In this document: in pieces, positions 6,146-14,214 of the stretch
How positions within the stretch are numbered: the stretch's first letter is position 1
Layout of the letters: every line of letters begins with the position of its first letter
Source: CAYJBP01 sp964368605
GTDB taxonomy: Bacteria; Bacillota; Dehalobacteriia; UBA4068
DNA length: 17,033 nt
Direction: 5' to 3'
Assembly: GCA_964368605.1 (NCBI GenBank)
Contig: CAYJBP010000046.1
Span: 1 to 17,033 of the forward strand
Program-made: the position numbers and the translations under genes
Notes under the pieces: model-generated
What the model was told of the DNA's origin: nothing
Seen by the model: the letters and a program-made list of their open reading frames with translations, nothing else
Databases searched by the model: none

Positions 6146-8296
6146 TTACATATCTAATCCTAATTCTTCCATAGCTTTTTTGCGCGATAATTTTACACGG
6201 CCATTATCTTTATCGATGGCAATGCATTTTACCCACATTTCGTCGCCTTCGGCACAAATATCTTCTACTTTATTAACTCGCTTATTGGCAAGCTCGGAGA
6301 TATGAACCATGCCATCTTTGCCATTGCCGCCAAAAACGCCGGGCAAAATTTCGACAAAGGCGCCAAATTCCATAATCTTTACTACTTTACCTTTATAGAT
6401 TTGACCAACCTGGGCTTCGGCAATAATACCATTAATAATGGCAATGGCCTGATCGCCTTTGGCCGAATCAACACTGGCCACAAAAATGGTGCCATCATCC
6501 TCGATATCAATTTGGGCGCCGGTTTCTTCGACAATTTTCTTGATAACTTTACCGCCGCTGCCGATAACTTCGCGGATTTTATCGGGATGAATTTTGATGG
6601 TGGTAATCCGTGGGGCATAGGCCGATAATTCGGTGCGTGGTTTGTCGATAGCGGCCAACATCTTGTCCATAATATGCATACGGCCATCTTTAGCTTGGGC
6701 TAAAGCACGGGTTAAAATTTCCCGATCGATACCGGCAATTTTGATATCCATTTGAATAGCGGTAATGCCCTTGGCAGTACCGGCTACTTTAAAGTCCATA
6801 TCGCCCAAGAAATCTTCCATGCCTTGAATATCGGTTAAAACGGTAACATCGTCACCTTCTTTAATCAAACCCATGGCGCAGCCGGAAACAGGGGCAGAAA
6901 TCGGTACACCGGCATCCATTAAGCTTAAGGTACTGGCGCAAACACTGCCCATAGAGGTAGAGCCGTTCGACTCTATAGCCTCCGATACCAGGCGTAAAGC
7001 ATAGGGGAAAACATCCGAGCCGGGGATAACCGGCACTAAAGCACGCTCGGCTAAAGCACCATGGCCGATTTCGCGGCGGCCGGGGCCACGCATCGGGCGA
7101 ACCTCGCCTACGCTATAAGGCGGGAAATTATAATGATGAATATAGCGTTTGCTATTTTCTACACCTAAGCCATCAATCATTTGCTCTTCCGAAACCATGC
7201 CTAAGGTTAGGGCATTTAAGATTTGGGTTTGGCCACGGGTAAATAAAGATGAACCATGGGTGCGGGTTAAAACACCGGCCTCGCAAGAAATGGGGCGAAC
7301 TTCGGTGGTATGACGGCCATCGATACGAACCTTATCTTTGGCGATTAGGCGGCGCATAGTTTCCTTTTCGATGCTATATAGCACTTCGCCAATCACTGCT
7401 TCCTGCTCGGGGAAGCTTTCGGCCAAGGCGGCTTTTACTTGGTCTTTTAATTCATTGATTAAAAGGTCGCGATTTTCTTTGCTTAATTTTTCATTAGAGC
7501 AGCGCAGCATAATTTCGCGGAAGGCATCGCCTGCTTGGGCATAAACAGCTTGGCTTAAGGCCTCGTCTACGGGCTCTTTTACAAATTCCCATTTATCTTT
7601 GGCCAGGCCTAAGCTTAAAGCTTCGGCGCGATACTCTTCGATAAAGGCTACAATCTTTTGAATTTCCTGATGGGCAAACATAATGCCCTCTAAAACTACA
7701 TTTTCATCAACTTCATTACAGCCGGCCTCTACCATCATTACGGCATCGGCAGTGCCTGCTACGGTTAGGTGCATCAGGCTTATTTCTTCTTGCTCGATGG
7801 TGGGGTTTACTATATATTTACCATCGATTAAACCGATGGTAACAGCCCCAATTGGGCCTAAGAAAGGCACTTTGGATATATGCAAAGCAGCCGAAGCGGC
7901 ATTCATAGCAGTAACATCGGGGGCGCAATCTTGCTCTACCGATAAAACAGTGGTTACAACTTGCACATCATTGCGCATACCTTTGGGGAAAAGCGGACGC
8001 AAAGGACGATCGATTAAGCGTGAAGATAAAATTGCTTTTTCGGAAGGGCGGCCTTCTCTTTTAATAAAACCGCCGGGGATTTTGCCAACGGCATACATTT
8101 TTTCCTCATAATCTACCGATAATGGGAAAAAATCGATGCCGGCACGAGGGCTTTCGCTCATTGTGCCTACACCCAGCACCATAGTTTCGCCATAGCAGGC
8201 TAATACGGCGCCGCCGGCTTGCTTAGCTAGGCGGCCGGTTTCCAGTGTTAAAGTTCTGCCGCCGATTTCTAAGCTTTTTACCAATACATTTGTCAT
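6146..8296 (-). CDS. pnp: Polyribonucleotide nucleotidyltransferase (PNPase)
   Basis: A phosphorolytic 3'-5' exoribonuclease that degrades mRNA to nucleoside diphosphates as a trimeric ring. The 716 residues show the full family layout: first RNase PH domain (about 10-145), helical linker (about 240-315), second RNase PH domain (about 320-550), KH domain (about 563-625, G-S-G-G loop at 579-582) and S1 domain (about 630-705). RNA-binding FFP...Y and RGPGRREIGHG (403-413) are present. By comparison with E. coli PNPase, D495 and D501 in MEDFLGDMDFK are the catalytic acids, and ESNGSTSMGS (442-451) is the phosphate site. The S1 domain has a small glycine-rich insertion (VFGGNG, about 654-659) before DGMVHIS. 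The ATG has an AGAGAGG site. The usual neighbour rpsO is absent; the sensor kinase gene lies 79 bases upstream on the same strand. Confidence 0.97.
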   Translation of the reverse strand: MTNVLVKSLEIGGRTLTLETGRLAKQAGGAVLACYGETMVLGVGTMSESPRAGIDFFPLSVDYEEKMYAVGKIPGGFIKREGRPSEKAILSSRLIDRPLRPLFPKGMRNDVQVVTTVLSVEQDCAPDVTAMNAASAALHISKVPFLGPIGAVTIGLIDGKYIVNPTIEQEEISLMHLTVAGTADAVMMVEAGCNEVDENVVLEGIMFAHQEIQKIVAFIEEYRAEALSLGLAKDKWEFVKEPVDEALSQAVYAQAGDAFREIMLRCSNEKLSKENRDLLINELKDQVKAALAESFPEQEAVIGEVLYSIEKETMRRLIAKDKVRIDGRHTTEVRPISCEAGVLTRTHGSSLFTRGQTQILNALTLGMVSEEQMIDGLGVENSKRYIHHYNFPPYSVGEVRPMRGPGRREIGHGALAERALVPVIPGSDVFPYALRLVSEAIESNGSTSMGSVCASTLSLMDAGVPISAPVSGCAMGLIKEGDDVTVLTDIQGMEDFLGDMDFKVAGTAKGITAIQMDIKIAGIDREILTRALAQAKDGRMHIMDKMLAAIDKPRTELSAYAPRITTIKIHPDKIREVIGSGGKVIKKIVEETGAQIDIEDDGTIFVASVDSAKGDQAIAIINGIIAEAQVGQIYKGKVVKIMEFGAFVEILPGVFGGNGKDGMVHISELANKRVNKVEDICAEGDEMWVKCIAIDKDNGRVKLSRKKAMEELGLDM

Positions 8297-8375
8297 GGTA
8301 TTACCTCTCTTTTTCTCTTTATTATTATCCCTTACTAATTCAACATATTATATAGATTTCCCTTTAAAAATGCAA

Positions 8376-9881
8376 CTATTCTTCGGCGCATAATTCCAGC
8401 TCGAACCAAAAAGTGCTGCCTACGCCTAACTGGCTTTCCACACCATAGGCGGCCTTATGCAAGTCCAAAATGCTGCGTACAATCGACAACCCTAAGCCGG
8501 AGCCATATTTGCTGCGCAAATGGGCTTCTTCGGTGCGATAATATCTTTGCCAAATATCCTGCAAGCGCTCTTTGGCTATGCCTTGGCCAAAATCTTGAAT
8601 TTCTAAGCGTACCCTATTTGCGATTAGGCGCTGGCGGACGATAATTTGCTTAGAATCGCCACCATAATTAACGGCATTATTGAGGAAATTATAGATAACC
8701 TGCTCGATTTTGGCCGTATCTATCATCACCCAGGCCTCACTATCATACTCAAAGCTAATTTGATAATCCTGTTCGGCCATCATCTTCTGATAATTATCGA
8801 CGATATGATCGACTAATTCGCTTAAATTTCTTTCCTCGCAATTTAGCTCGGTTACACCTGCCTGCAATTTAGATAAATCCAAAACTTCATTAACCAGCCC
8901 CGACAAGCGTTTTACTTCGTCGATAATAATTTGGGCATTTTCGGGGGTATTTTCGCTGGGCAAATCACGCATGGCCTCGGCATAGCCGCCAATCATGGTT
9001 AAAGGGGTGCGCAAATCATGGGATATATTGGCGATTAATTCTCTTTGTAGGCGCTCGGTGCGGGCAATTTCCGCTGCCGCATAATTTAAGGTATTGGCTA
9101 AGGCCTCGGTTTCTTCGGAACCATTGCCATCAAATCTTACATCAAAATTGCCCTTGGCAAATTGTTGGGCAGTAGCATTAATTTTTCGTAAAGGAATAGA
9201 TAAACGCCTGGCGCTTAAATAAGAAGCTACTAAGGCTAAGGTAATCATCAGCAGGCTATACATCAATAGTTGCGAACGCAAAGCACCACTGGTGGCCGCA
9301 AGCGGCGTAATTGTGCTATCTAAGAGCAAAAACATTTCCTCGCCGGCATCATTATAAAAGATATTGGCTAAAATCATCGTGCGATAAGGTGTCATATCAT
9401 TCTTATTACGATCGGGGAATTGCTCCGGATCATAATTGCCAACCGGGGGCGGATTATTATTGGCAAACTCCCTAAAGCTACCGCCATTTTCATAGGCCTG
9501 GGCATAATATCTTCCCAAATCAATAAAACTGATATTATGGATTAGGCAGTTTTCATTGATATCGGCCATATATAAAAAGCTGCGGTCATCCTGATTGCTG
9601 ATAACCGTATTAACATTAAGCAGGGTAATGCAAATTTCTTGTGATTGGGATACTCTATCTAAAAGGCTAAGAATATCTTCATTATCAATATTTTCGATAA
9701 TTTCGGTGGCGGCAGTTTCTACCTGCCTTATTTTATAGTTGATATATAATTCTTCACTAAAAAAAGCCTGTACCAGCCAAGCCATAATTAAAAGGAAGGC
9801 AATCATCCCTAAAAAATAACTAAATATTTGCCAACGCAAGGAGTTCTGTTTTTTTATTTTTAGTTTTTTTAGAATATGCAA
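8376..9881 (-). CDS. Membrane sensor histidine kinase, HAMP-HisKA-HATPase type
   Basis: Partner of the response regulator encoded just upstream. The 501 residues hold TM1 (about 18-40), an extracytoplasmic sensor region (about 41-203, no family I can name), TM2 (204-223), HAMP (about 224-275), the phospho-accepting His287 in NISHDLRTPLT, and an ATPase domain with N-box NFLNNAVNYGG (398-408), G1 DFGQGI (430-435) and G2 GSGLGLSI (460-467). There is no PAS domain. The start codon is TTG at 9881-9879: three bases separate it from the regulator stop, a GAGGT site lies about ten bases before it, and the next ATG falls inside TM1. Regulator-kinase-HtrA neighbourhoods suggest an envelope-stress sensor of the CssS kind. 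That role is inferred, as other OmpR-family partners share this architecture. Confidence 0.93.
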   Translation of the reverse strand: MHILKKLKIKKQNSLRWQIFSYFLGMIAFLLIMAWLVQAFFSEELYINYKIRQVETAATEIIENIDNEDILSLLDRVSQSQEICITLLNVNTVISNQDDRSFLYMADINENCLIHNISFIDLGRYYAQAYENGGSFREFANNNPPPVGNYDPEQFPDRNKNDMTPYRTMILANIFYNDAGEEMFLLLDSTITPLAATSGALRSQLLMYSLLMITLALVASYLSARRLSIPLRKINATAQQFAKGNFDVRFDGNGSEETEALANTLNYAAAEIARTERLQRELIANISHDLRTPLTMIGGYAEAMRDLPSENTPENAQIIIDEVKRLSGLVNEVLDLSKLQAGVTELNCEERNLSELVDHIVDNYQKMMAEQDYQISFEYDSEAWVMIDTAKIEQVIYNFLNNAVNYGGDSKQIIVRQRLIANRVRLEIQDFGQGIAKERLQDIWQRYYRTEEAHLRSKYGSGLGLSIVRSILDLHKAAYGVESQLGVGSTFWFELELCAEE

Positions 9882-9884
9882 ATT

Positions 9885-10568
9885 TTATACCTCGAAGCGA
9901 TAGCCGACCCCACGCAAGGTTATAATTAAATCCCGATAAGGGCCTAAGCTATTGCGTAATAATTTAATATGGGTATCTAAGGTGCGATCGTCGCCAAAAA
10001 AATCATAGCCCCAAACGGCATTAATAATTTGATCACGGGTTAAGGCAATACCTTTATTTTGCACCAAATACAGCAATAAATCATATACTTTGGGCGATAA
10101 ATCGGCACGCTGGCCATCGATATAAACAATGCGCCCGGCATTATCTATTTGCAAACCGCCAAAATTTAAAATATCCTTATTTACCATCGGTTGTTTGCTG
10201 CGGCGCATAATAGCATTAATGCGCAGCATTAATTCTCGTGGCGAAAAGGGTTTAACCAGATAATCATCGGCCAATAATTCAAAGCCATGGATTTTATCAT
10301 ATTCTTCGCTACGTGCCGATAAAAAGATAATAGGGATATCCTTAATCTTTTTAATTTCCCTACAGGCCGAAAAACCATCCAGTTCCGGCATCATAATATC
10401 CATAATAATCAGATCAAAATCCTGCTCGCGCACTTTTAAAACGGCGGCCATGCCATCGATAGCTTCACTAACCAAATAGCCCTCAAACTCGGCATATTTG
10501 CGAATTAAAGAACGTATTTTTTCCTCATCATCTACTATTAGAATATGGCCTTTATTTTCGGTATCCAT
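9885..10568 (-). CDS. OmpR/PhoB-family response regulator
   Basis: A DNA-binding transcription regulator activated by phosphorylation. The 227 residues consist of a receiver domain (about 7-120) with the acidic pocket D13/D14, phospho-acceptor D57 (MDIMMPELDG), S84 (FLSAR), Y103 and K106 (DDYLVKPFSP), and a winged-helix domain (about 130-227) with the usual LSPKVYDLLLYL, DQIINAVWGYD and TLDTHIKLLRNSL...GVGYRFEV. It starts at an ATG with an AAGGAG site that directly abuts the inverted-repeat element 10586-10858, so that element lies in its leader or promoter region. The kinase starts three bases after its stop, so translation of the two is probably coupled. htrA upstream on the same strand is a plausible target by comparison with CssRS; no operator is recognisable. 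Confidence 0.95.
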   Translation of the reverse strand: MDTENKGHILIVDDEEKIRSLIRKYAEFEGYLVSEAIDGMAAVLKVREQDFDLIIMDIMMPELDGFSACREIKKIKDIPIIFLSARSEEYDKIHGFELLADDYLVKPFSPRELMLRINAIMRRSKQPMVNKDILNFGGLQIDNAGRIVYIDGQRADLSPKVYDLLLYLVQNKGIALTRDQIINAVWGYDFFGDDRTLDTHIKLLRNSLGPYRDLIITLRGVGYRFEV

Positions 10569-10585
10569 AATTTCTCCTTATTTGC

Positions 10586-10858
10586 TTAGCGTAAAAGGAC
10601 TTGAACCCATACGCCCTTATTTAGGCTAAGCAGGGACTAAGTTATTAGCAAAAAATTTTGCTTAAACTAATTTTAGGCTAAAGCAAAAATTTTTCTAGCC
10701 TAAATAAGGGGGCGAAGCAGTTTTGCGCCAAAATCAGGGGATAGATAGTGGACTTGACGGTGCTTTTCGTAGCAGCGCTACGGGAAGTGCCGGCAAGGCC
10801 GCTAGCTGCCGCTGATTTTGAGTGCAAAACCGTTTTGGTTCGAGTCTTTTTACGCTAA
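10586..10858. repeat. Nested inverted-repeat element between htrA and the response regulator gene
   Basis: This element fills most of the 328-base gap 10569-10896, which has no credible gene. Outer arms 10586-10607 and 10837-10858 match in 20 of 22 positions; both differences still pair as G:U in one transcript. Inside are two branches. The first pairs 10612-10628 with 10696-10714 (17 pairs, two-base bulge) and encloses an AT-rich palindrome. The second pairs 10717-10739 with 10809-10832, and holds a hairpin of about 21 pairs at 10753-10773/10777-10797. The whole would fold as a three-way junction. The left arm carries a 14-base match to the T-arm of the window's tRNA-Trp. It could be a small non-autonomous mobile element, a structured RNA or leader, or a composite of palindromic repeats. 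Confidence 0.7.
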
Positions 10859-10882
10859 CGTGGGCAAATAATTGCCCACGTT
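10857..10882 (-). terminator. Perfect hairpin after htrA
   Basis: An 11-pair perfect stem AACGTGGGCAA / TTGCCCACGTT with a four-base loop, 15 bases after the htrA stop codon and touching the outer arm of the neighbouring inverted-repeat element. On the - strand no clean T-run follows, so it may only protect the 3' end or terminate weakly. Confidence 0.55.
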
Positions 10883-10896
10883 AAGCTAATCTATTT

Positions 10897-12618
10897 TTAT
10901 TCGGGGAAGGATAATGCATCGGTGGTCATGGCATTTTCGGGTATAGTTTCTTGCATTAAAACATCAATGGTAAATTGCTCGCCACCTCGGGAATAGGTAA
11001 TGGTTAATATTTGCCCGGCATCGGTTTCGGCCACAATATCTTGGATGGCAGTTGCGTCTTCAATCGGCGTATTATTGATGCTTACAATCCTATCGCCAAC
11101 TTTAAGCCCTGCTCTTTGAGCATTAGAATCGTCCTCGATTTGTAATATATAAACGCCTAATTCATCAACTCTATAGCTCATGGCGGTTCTTTCATCGGCA
11201 ATGGTTAAGAGCGATACGCCTAAAGCAACTCGGCCTCGGGCATAGCCATAATTAATCAAGTCATCGATAACGGTTTTAATATCATTAATCGGGATGGCAA
11301 AGCCTAAGCCTTCTACATCATCGCCGCCTTGTTTGGCAACTACAATGGCTACCAGCTCGCCATTTTGATTAAAGAGGCCGCCGCCGGAATTACCACCATT
11401 AATCGAGGCATCGGTTTGCAATACATTAAGGGTGCTTGTTTGGCCATTTTCTTCATTAAAGGTAATTTCTCTATCTAAAGAGGATATTACGCCACTGGTT
11501 ACCGAGCCACCTAAATGGCCTAAGGGATTACCGATAACAATGGCCGGTTCGCCTAAGGTAAGGGCATCGCTATCGCCGATTTCGGCCGGGATTAAATTAT
11601 CGGCTTCGATTTTAATAATGGCGATATCGGTTTGGGGATCGGTTGCTTGCAAGGTGGCATCATATACTTGGCCATCATAAAGGGTAACTTGAATGCTGGT
11701 AGTATCTTCGATTACATGGTTATTGGTGATAATATAGCCATCATTACTAATAATTACGCCCGATCCTGCGCCGGTAACCAAATAAGAGCTGGCACCAAAA
11801 AAGCTATTAAAGGTGGTTTCGCCTTCGGTCATAATTTCTACTACCGAGGGTGATGCTTTTAAGGCTACTTGCGAAACAATATTGGCCTGATCGCTATTGA
11901 CTAAGGAATTGGTATTGTTTAGGCTAGTTTCGGGATTATTGTTTGGTTCTTGCAAAACGGTGGCAGGGGCTTCGGCAATGGCTTGTTGATCATTATCGGC
12001 TATATGAATGGCCAGCATCCCTCCACCAAAACCTAGCAGGCAGGCAAAGGTTAGGGTAATGGCAATAACGGCAGCCAGTGCTTTGCGGCTGATATTGATT
12101 CTTTTGGGTTTAGTTTTGGGGGGGCTGGAATTTTGCCAAGATACCGAGGCTTTTTCGGCAGGATTGGGGTTTTGAGTATTAGTTGTGGTTTTAGCGGTAG
12201 GCGGTGCATAGTAGTTGTGACCGGCTTGCCGATAACTGGATGTTACATTGCGGGGAATTGGCTGCTTTAGCTGCGGTATATTAGCAGCAGGTGGTATATG
12301 GTTATGATTGGGCTGAGTATCAGCAGCTATCGGGGTGGGATTTTCTTTATTTAGCGCTTCTTGATAGATGCTATCGGGGATATCAAAGTTTAATTCATCG
12401 CTAAGGGTTTGGGGCATGATTATGGTTTGGTTTTCTTTGGCTTCTGGTAATATTTCTTCATGAGGGATGTGTTCTTGATCTTGATTGGGTATTGTTTGAT
12501 TTTCTTCATATATTGGTAATTCTTGATTATCTAAGTTATTTGGGATTTGGCTATCTTGGTTTATAATTTCCGGTTCGGTTAGGTGAGCATAATTATTATT
12601 TGTTTTATTATCATTCAT
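10897..12618 (-). CDS. htrA: Membrane-anchored HtrA/DegP-family serine protease with PDZ domain
   Basis: An extracytoplasmic quality-control protease for misfolded secreted proteins. The 573 residues begin with an unusually long cytoplasmic region (1-177) rich in Asn, Gln, Pro and Thr and probably disordered. A transmembrane anchor (about 178-207) and a low-complexity linker follow. The trypsin-like domain (about 245-455) has the full triad H301 (TNNHVIE), D331 (DIAIIKI) and S411 (GGNSGGGLFN). One PDZ domain (about 462-555) follows, with GLKVGDRIVSINN. The ATG has a very strong AAGGAGG site. No confident promoter is seen upstream before the gap at 12742. It heads a leftward series with the response regulator and kinase, fitting a stress regulon, though 328 bases of structured DNA lie between. 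All catalytic residues are intact. Confidence 0.95.
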   Translation of the reverse strand: MNDNKTNNNYAHLTEPEIINQDSQIPNNLDNQELPIYEENQTIPNQDQEHIPHEEILPEAKENQTIIMPQTLSDELNFDIPDSIYQEALNKENPTPIAADTQPNHNHIPPAANIPQLKQPIPRNVTSSYRQAGHNYYAPPTAKTTTNTQNPNPAEKASVSWQNSSPPKTKPKRINISRKALAAVIAITLTFACLLGFGGGMLAIHIADNDQQAIAEAPATVLQEPNNNPETSLNNTNSLVNSDQANIVSQVALKASPSVVEIMTEGETTFNSFFGASSYLVTGAGSGVIISNDGYIITNNHVIEDTTSIQVTLYDGQVYDATLQATDPQTDIAIIKIEADNLIPAEIGDSDALTLGEPAIVIGNPLGHLGGSVTSGVISSLDREITFNEENGQTSTLNVLQTDASINGGNSGGGLFNQNGELVAIVVAKQGGDDVEGLGFAIPINDIKTVIDDLINYGYARGRVALGVSLLTIADERTAMSYRVDELGVYILQIEDDSNAQRAGLKVGDRIVSINNTPIEDATAIQDIVAETDAGQILTITYSRGGEQFTIDVLMQETIPENAMTTDALSFPE

Positions 12619-12741
12619 TTTGAAGTCCTCCTTAAAAGTTAGCTTTTTGGCTTGCTATGTTTATAGTATAAATTAGCTATGTGATAATTATTTGAACAAA
12701 GCCTGAAAGCTTGGTTAATTTAAGGGGAAAATTTTAAGTAG

Positions 12742-12841
12742 NNNNNNNNNNNNNNNNNNNNNNNNNNNNNNNNNNNNNNNNNNNNNNNNNNNNNNNNNNN
12801 NNNNNNNNNNNNNNNNNNNNNNNNNNNNNNNNNNNNNNNNN
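12742..12841. other. Assembly gap of 100 N
   Basis: Exactly 100 N, the conventional placeholder for a scaffold join of unknown length. Its true content and size are unknown, so the htrA upstream region and the hairpin chain to its right may not be truly this close. Bases 12619-12741 on its left hold the htrA Shine-Dalgarno and AT-rich upstream DNA, with nothing else I can support. Confidence 0.97.
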
Positions 12842-12845
12842 TTTT

Positions 12846-12966
12846 AGGGCTGTTTTGGCTGCGCCAAAAGCCGCCCTCTTCTGCTTTAGCTTCGCTAAAG
12901 CAGAACCTTTAATTCTTAAGACCTTGGGGCTCTGCCCCAAGCCCCGCAATTTTTTGTAAAAAATTG
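12846..12966. repeat. Chain of four hairpins beside the assembly gap
   Basis: Four consecutive palindromes lie between the gap and the end of the amidase gene. The first is 12846-12859/12863-12877 (around TTTTGGC-tgc-GCCAAAA). The second is 12879-12890/12894-12905, a perfect 12-pair stem. The third is 12923-12930/12934-12941, a perfect CTTGGGGC/GCCCCAAG stem. The fourth is 12947-12955/12958-12966, a perfect AT stem. The last two lie just after the amidase stop and may terminate it, but a chain of this kind is more than a simple terminator needs. Similar motifs recur after the U32 gene at 16555-16690. Confidence 0.75.
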
Positions 12967-12975
12967 ATTAAAACT

Positions 12976-14112
12976 TTATATTCCCCAATAATTTAAGCTA
13001 CCTATTACCACAGCCTCCACCAAACCTTGCCAATTCGCATCCCAATATGCTCTATCCGCATCACTGTTTAAAAATAAATGCTCCAATAAAATACTCTCCG
13101 CTCCTTTGCGTAAATCTCGCTCCGGTAATGCTTCCGCATATCCTATGGGGGTAGTTGCTATACCACCAACCTCACGTAAAATATAATAGTAATCACGGCC
13201 TGTAGCAGGATCATCCTGCGAATAACGCTTGTATATGCCCATATCGCCAAAACCCTTTAATACATCATTGGCAATATGCCCCATTGCATCATACTCTGCC
13301 GCTATCGCATACTGCCAATCGCTATCGGCTCGCACCGAATTATAAAGTTGATAGCCCCGCCATGTGCCATCCGGCGAACCGTTTAAATGCGACGATAAAC
13401 AATACTTAGCCTGCGATAAATATATCAAATCAACCTCGCCATGTACGGCATAAGGCGTAATATCACCGGATGGCACATCAATCTGACCCGGGAAATAATC
13501 GCCATCCCTGGTTAAGGCCACCTTTAGACCGTATTCGCTAAATAGCTCGGCCATATAAATGCCGGCCATCAAATTCTCGTTTTTCTCCAGATAATCGCCG
13601 GCCACTGCTCCGCTTTCATTACCGCCATGCCCGGGGTTGATAATAATATCATATACATCATCCGGCAACTCGCTTACTTGCTCCACACTTAGCCGCAAAT
13701 AACCGTTTTCATTATAAAATTTATAATATAAATTGCTGCTATTACGGGTAATCGTATAACCGTCTAAATAAAAATCGTCGGCCGCCTGAACCCTTAAATC
13801 GGCAGCATAAATGCTATATGTGCCGTCCGATAAAGAAGGCATATATAAACCTTTATTGATAAATTTAGGATCATTGCTATAAACACGCTCATTATCTTTT
13901 AAAATTTGGACATTTTGGCCAAAGCCATCTAAAAAATCAAAATGGGCATTTTCGCCATATACATAAATTTGGGCCAATTTTGGCTCGGCCCAAATAATTG
14001 TTTCGCTTTTTAAACTGGTTGAGGGCACTATATAAAAAACCCAGCTGCCAAATAAAACAAAACTTAAAAACAGGGTTAAAAATATCAGTTTTAGTAGTTT
14101 AAGTATCTTCAT
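12976..14112 (-). CDS. N-acetylmuramoyl-L-alanine amidase (Amidase_3), membrane-anchored
   Basis: A zinc enzyme that cuts the bond between muramic acid and the stem peptide in peptidoglycan, acting outside the membrane. The 378 residues start with a hydrophobic signal-anchor (about 7-29) with no clear cleavage site. A region of about 120 residues that I cannot place follows, beta-rich in appearance. The Amidase_3 domain (about 153-370) has the zinc ligands H162 (NPGHGG), E176 (YLEKNENL) and H242 (SSHLNG), and the catalytic-type glutamate E344 (ILLEHLFLNS). The tyrosine-rich loop YYYILREVGG near 308-317 is in place of the usual short LR loop. The ATG has an AGGTGG site and a promoter at 14158. 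Its role could be growth, division or spore lysis; the sequence does not decide, though the spore-forming context makes a sporulation amidase possible. Confidence 0.9.
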   Translation of the reverse strand: MKILKLLKLIFLTLFLSFVLFGSWVFYIVPSTSLKSETIIWAEPKLAQIYVYGENAHFDFLDGFGQNVQILKDNERVYSNDPKFINKGLYMPSLSDGTYSIYAADLRVQAADDFYLDGYTITRNSSNLYYKFYNENGYLRLSVEQVSELPDDVYDIIINPGHGGNESGAVAGDYLEKNENLMAGIYMAELFSEYGLKVALTRDGDYFPGQIDVPSGDITPYAVHGEVDLIYLSQAKYCLSSHLNGSPDGTWRGYQLYNSVRADSDWQYAIAAEYDAMGHIANDVLKGFGDMGIYKRYSQDDPATGRDYYYILREVGGIATTPIGYAEALPERDLRKGAESILLEHLFLNSDADRAYWDANWQGLVEAVVIGSLNYWGI

Positions 14113-14157
14113 ATATATCCACCTAATTATTTATTTTATTTTTAATTAATTAAAGTT

Positions 14158-14163
14158 ATTATA
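14158..14163 (-). promoter_or_regulatory. Extended -10 element of the amidase promoter
   Basis: On the - strand the sequence TGCTATAAT gives a perfect -10 hexamer with a TG extension, about 46 bases before the amidase ATG. No good -35 lies at 17 bases; a TTGTTT lies 20 bases upstream. The extended -10 could compensate for this. Confidence 0.5.
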
Positions 14164-14214
14164 GCATATATGGGCTTAAAAATAAACAATATATTTTTTA
14201 TTTTAACAAAACCT

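Noticed and set aside
6302..6628. 108-codon ORF on the + strand with Asn/Gly-rich translation
   Set aside because: It is antisense to the KH and S1 domains of pnp and arises from the codon bias of that gene.
10595..10608. Possible tRNA gene or fragment on the - strand
   Set aside because: Only the T-loop core matches; the T stem does not pair and no acceptor, D or anticodon arm can be built.
12640..12700. Sigma-A promoter for htrA
   Set aside because: A TATACT -10-like hexamer exists on the - strand, but no -35 of acceptable sequence lies at 16-18 bases.
12734..12949. 71-codon ORF on the - strand crossing the gap
   Set aside because: Half of it is unknown sequence and the rest is made of palindromes, so it is not a gene.
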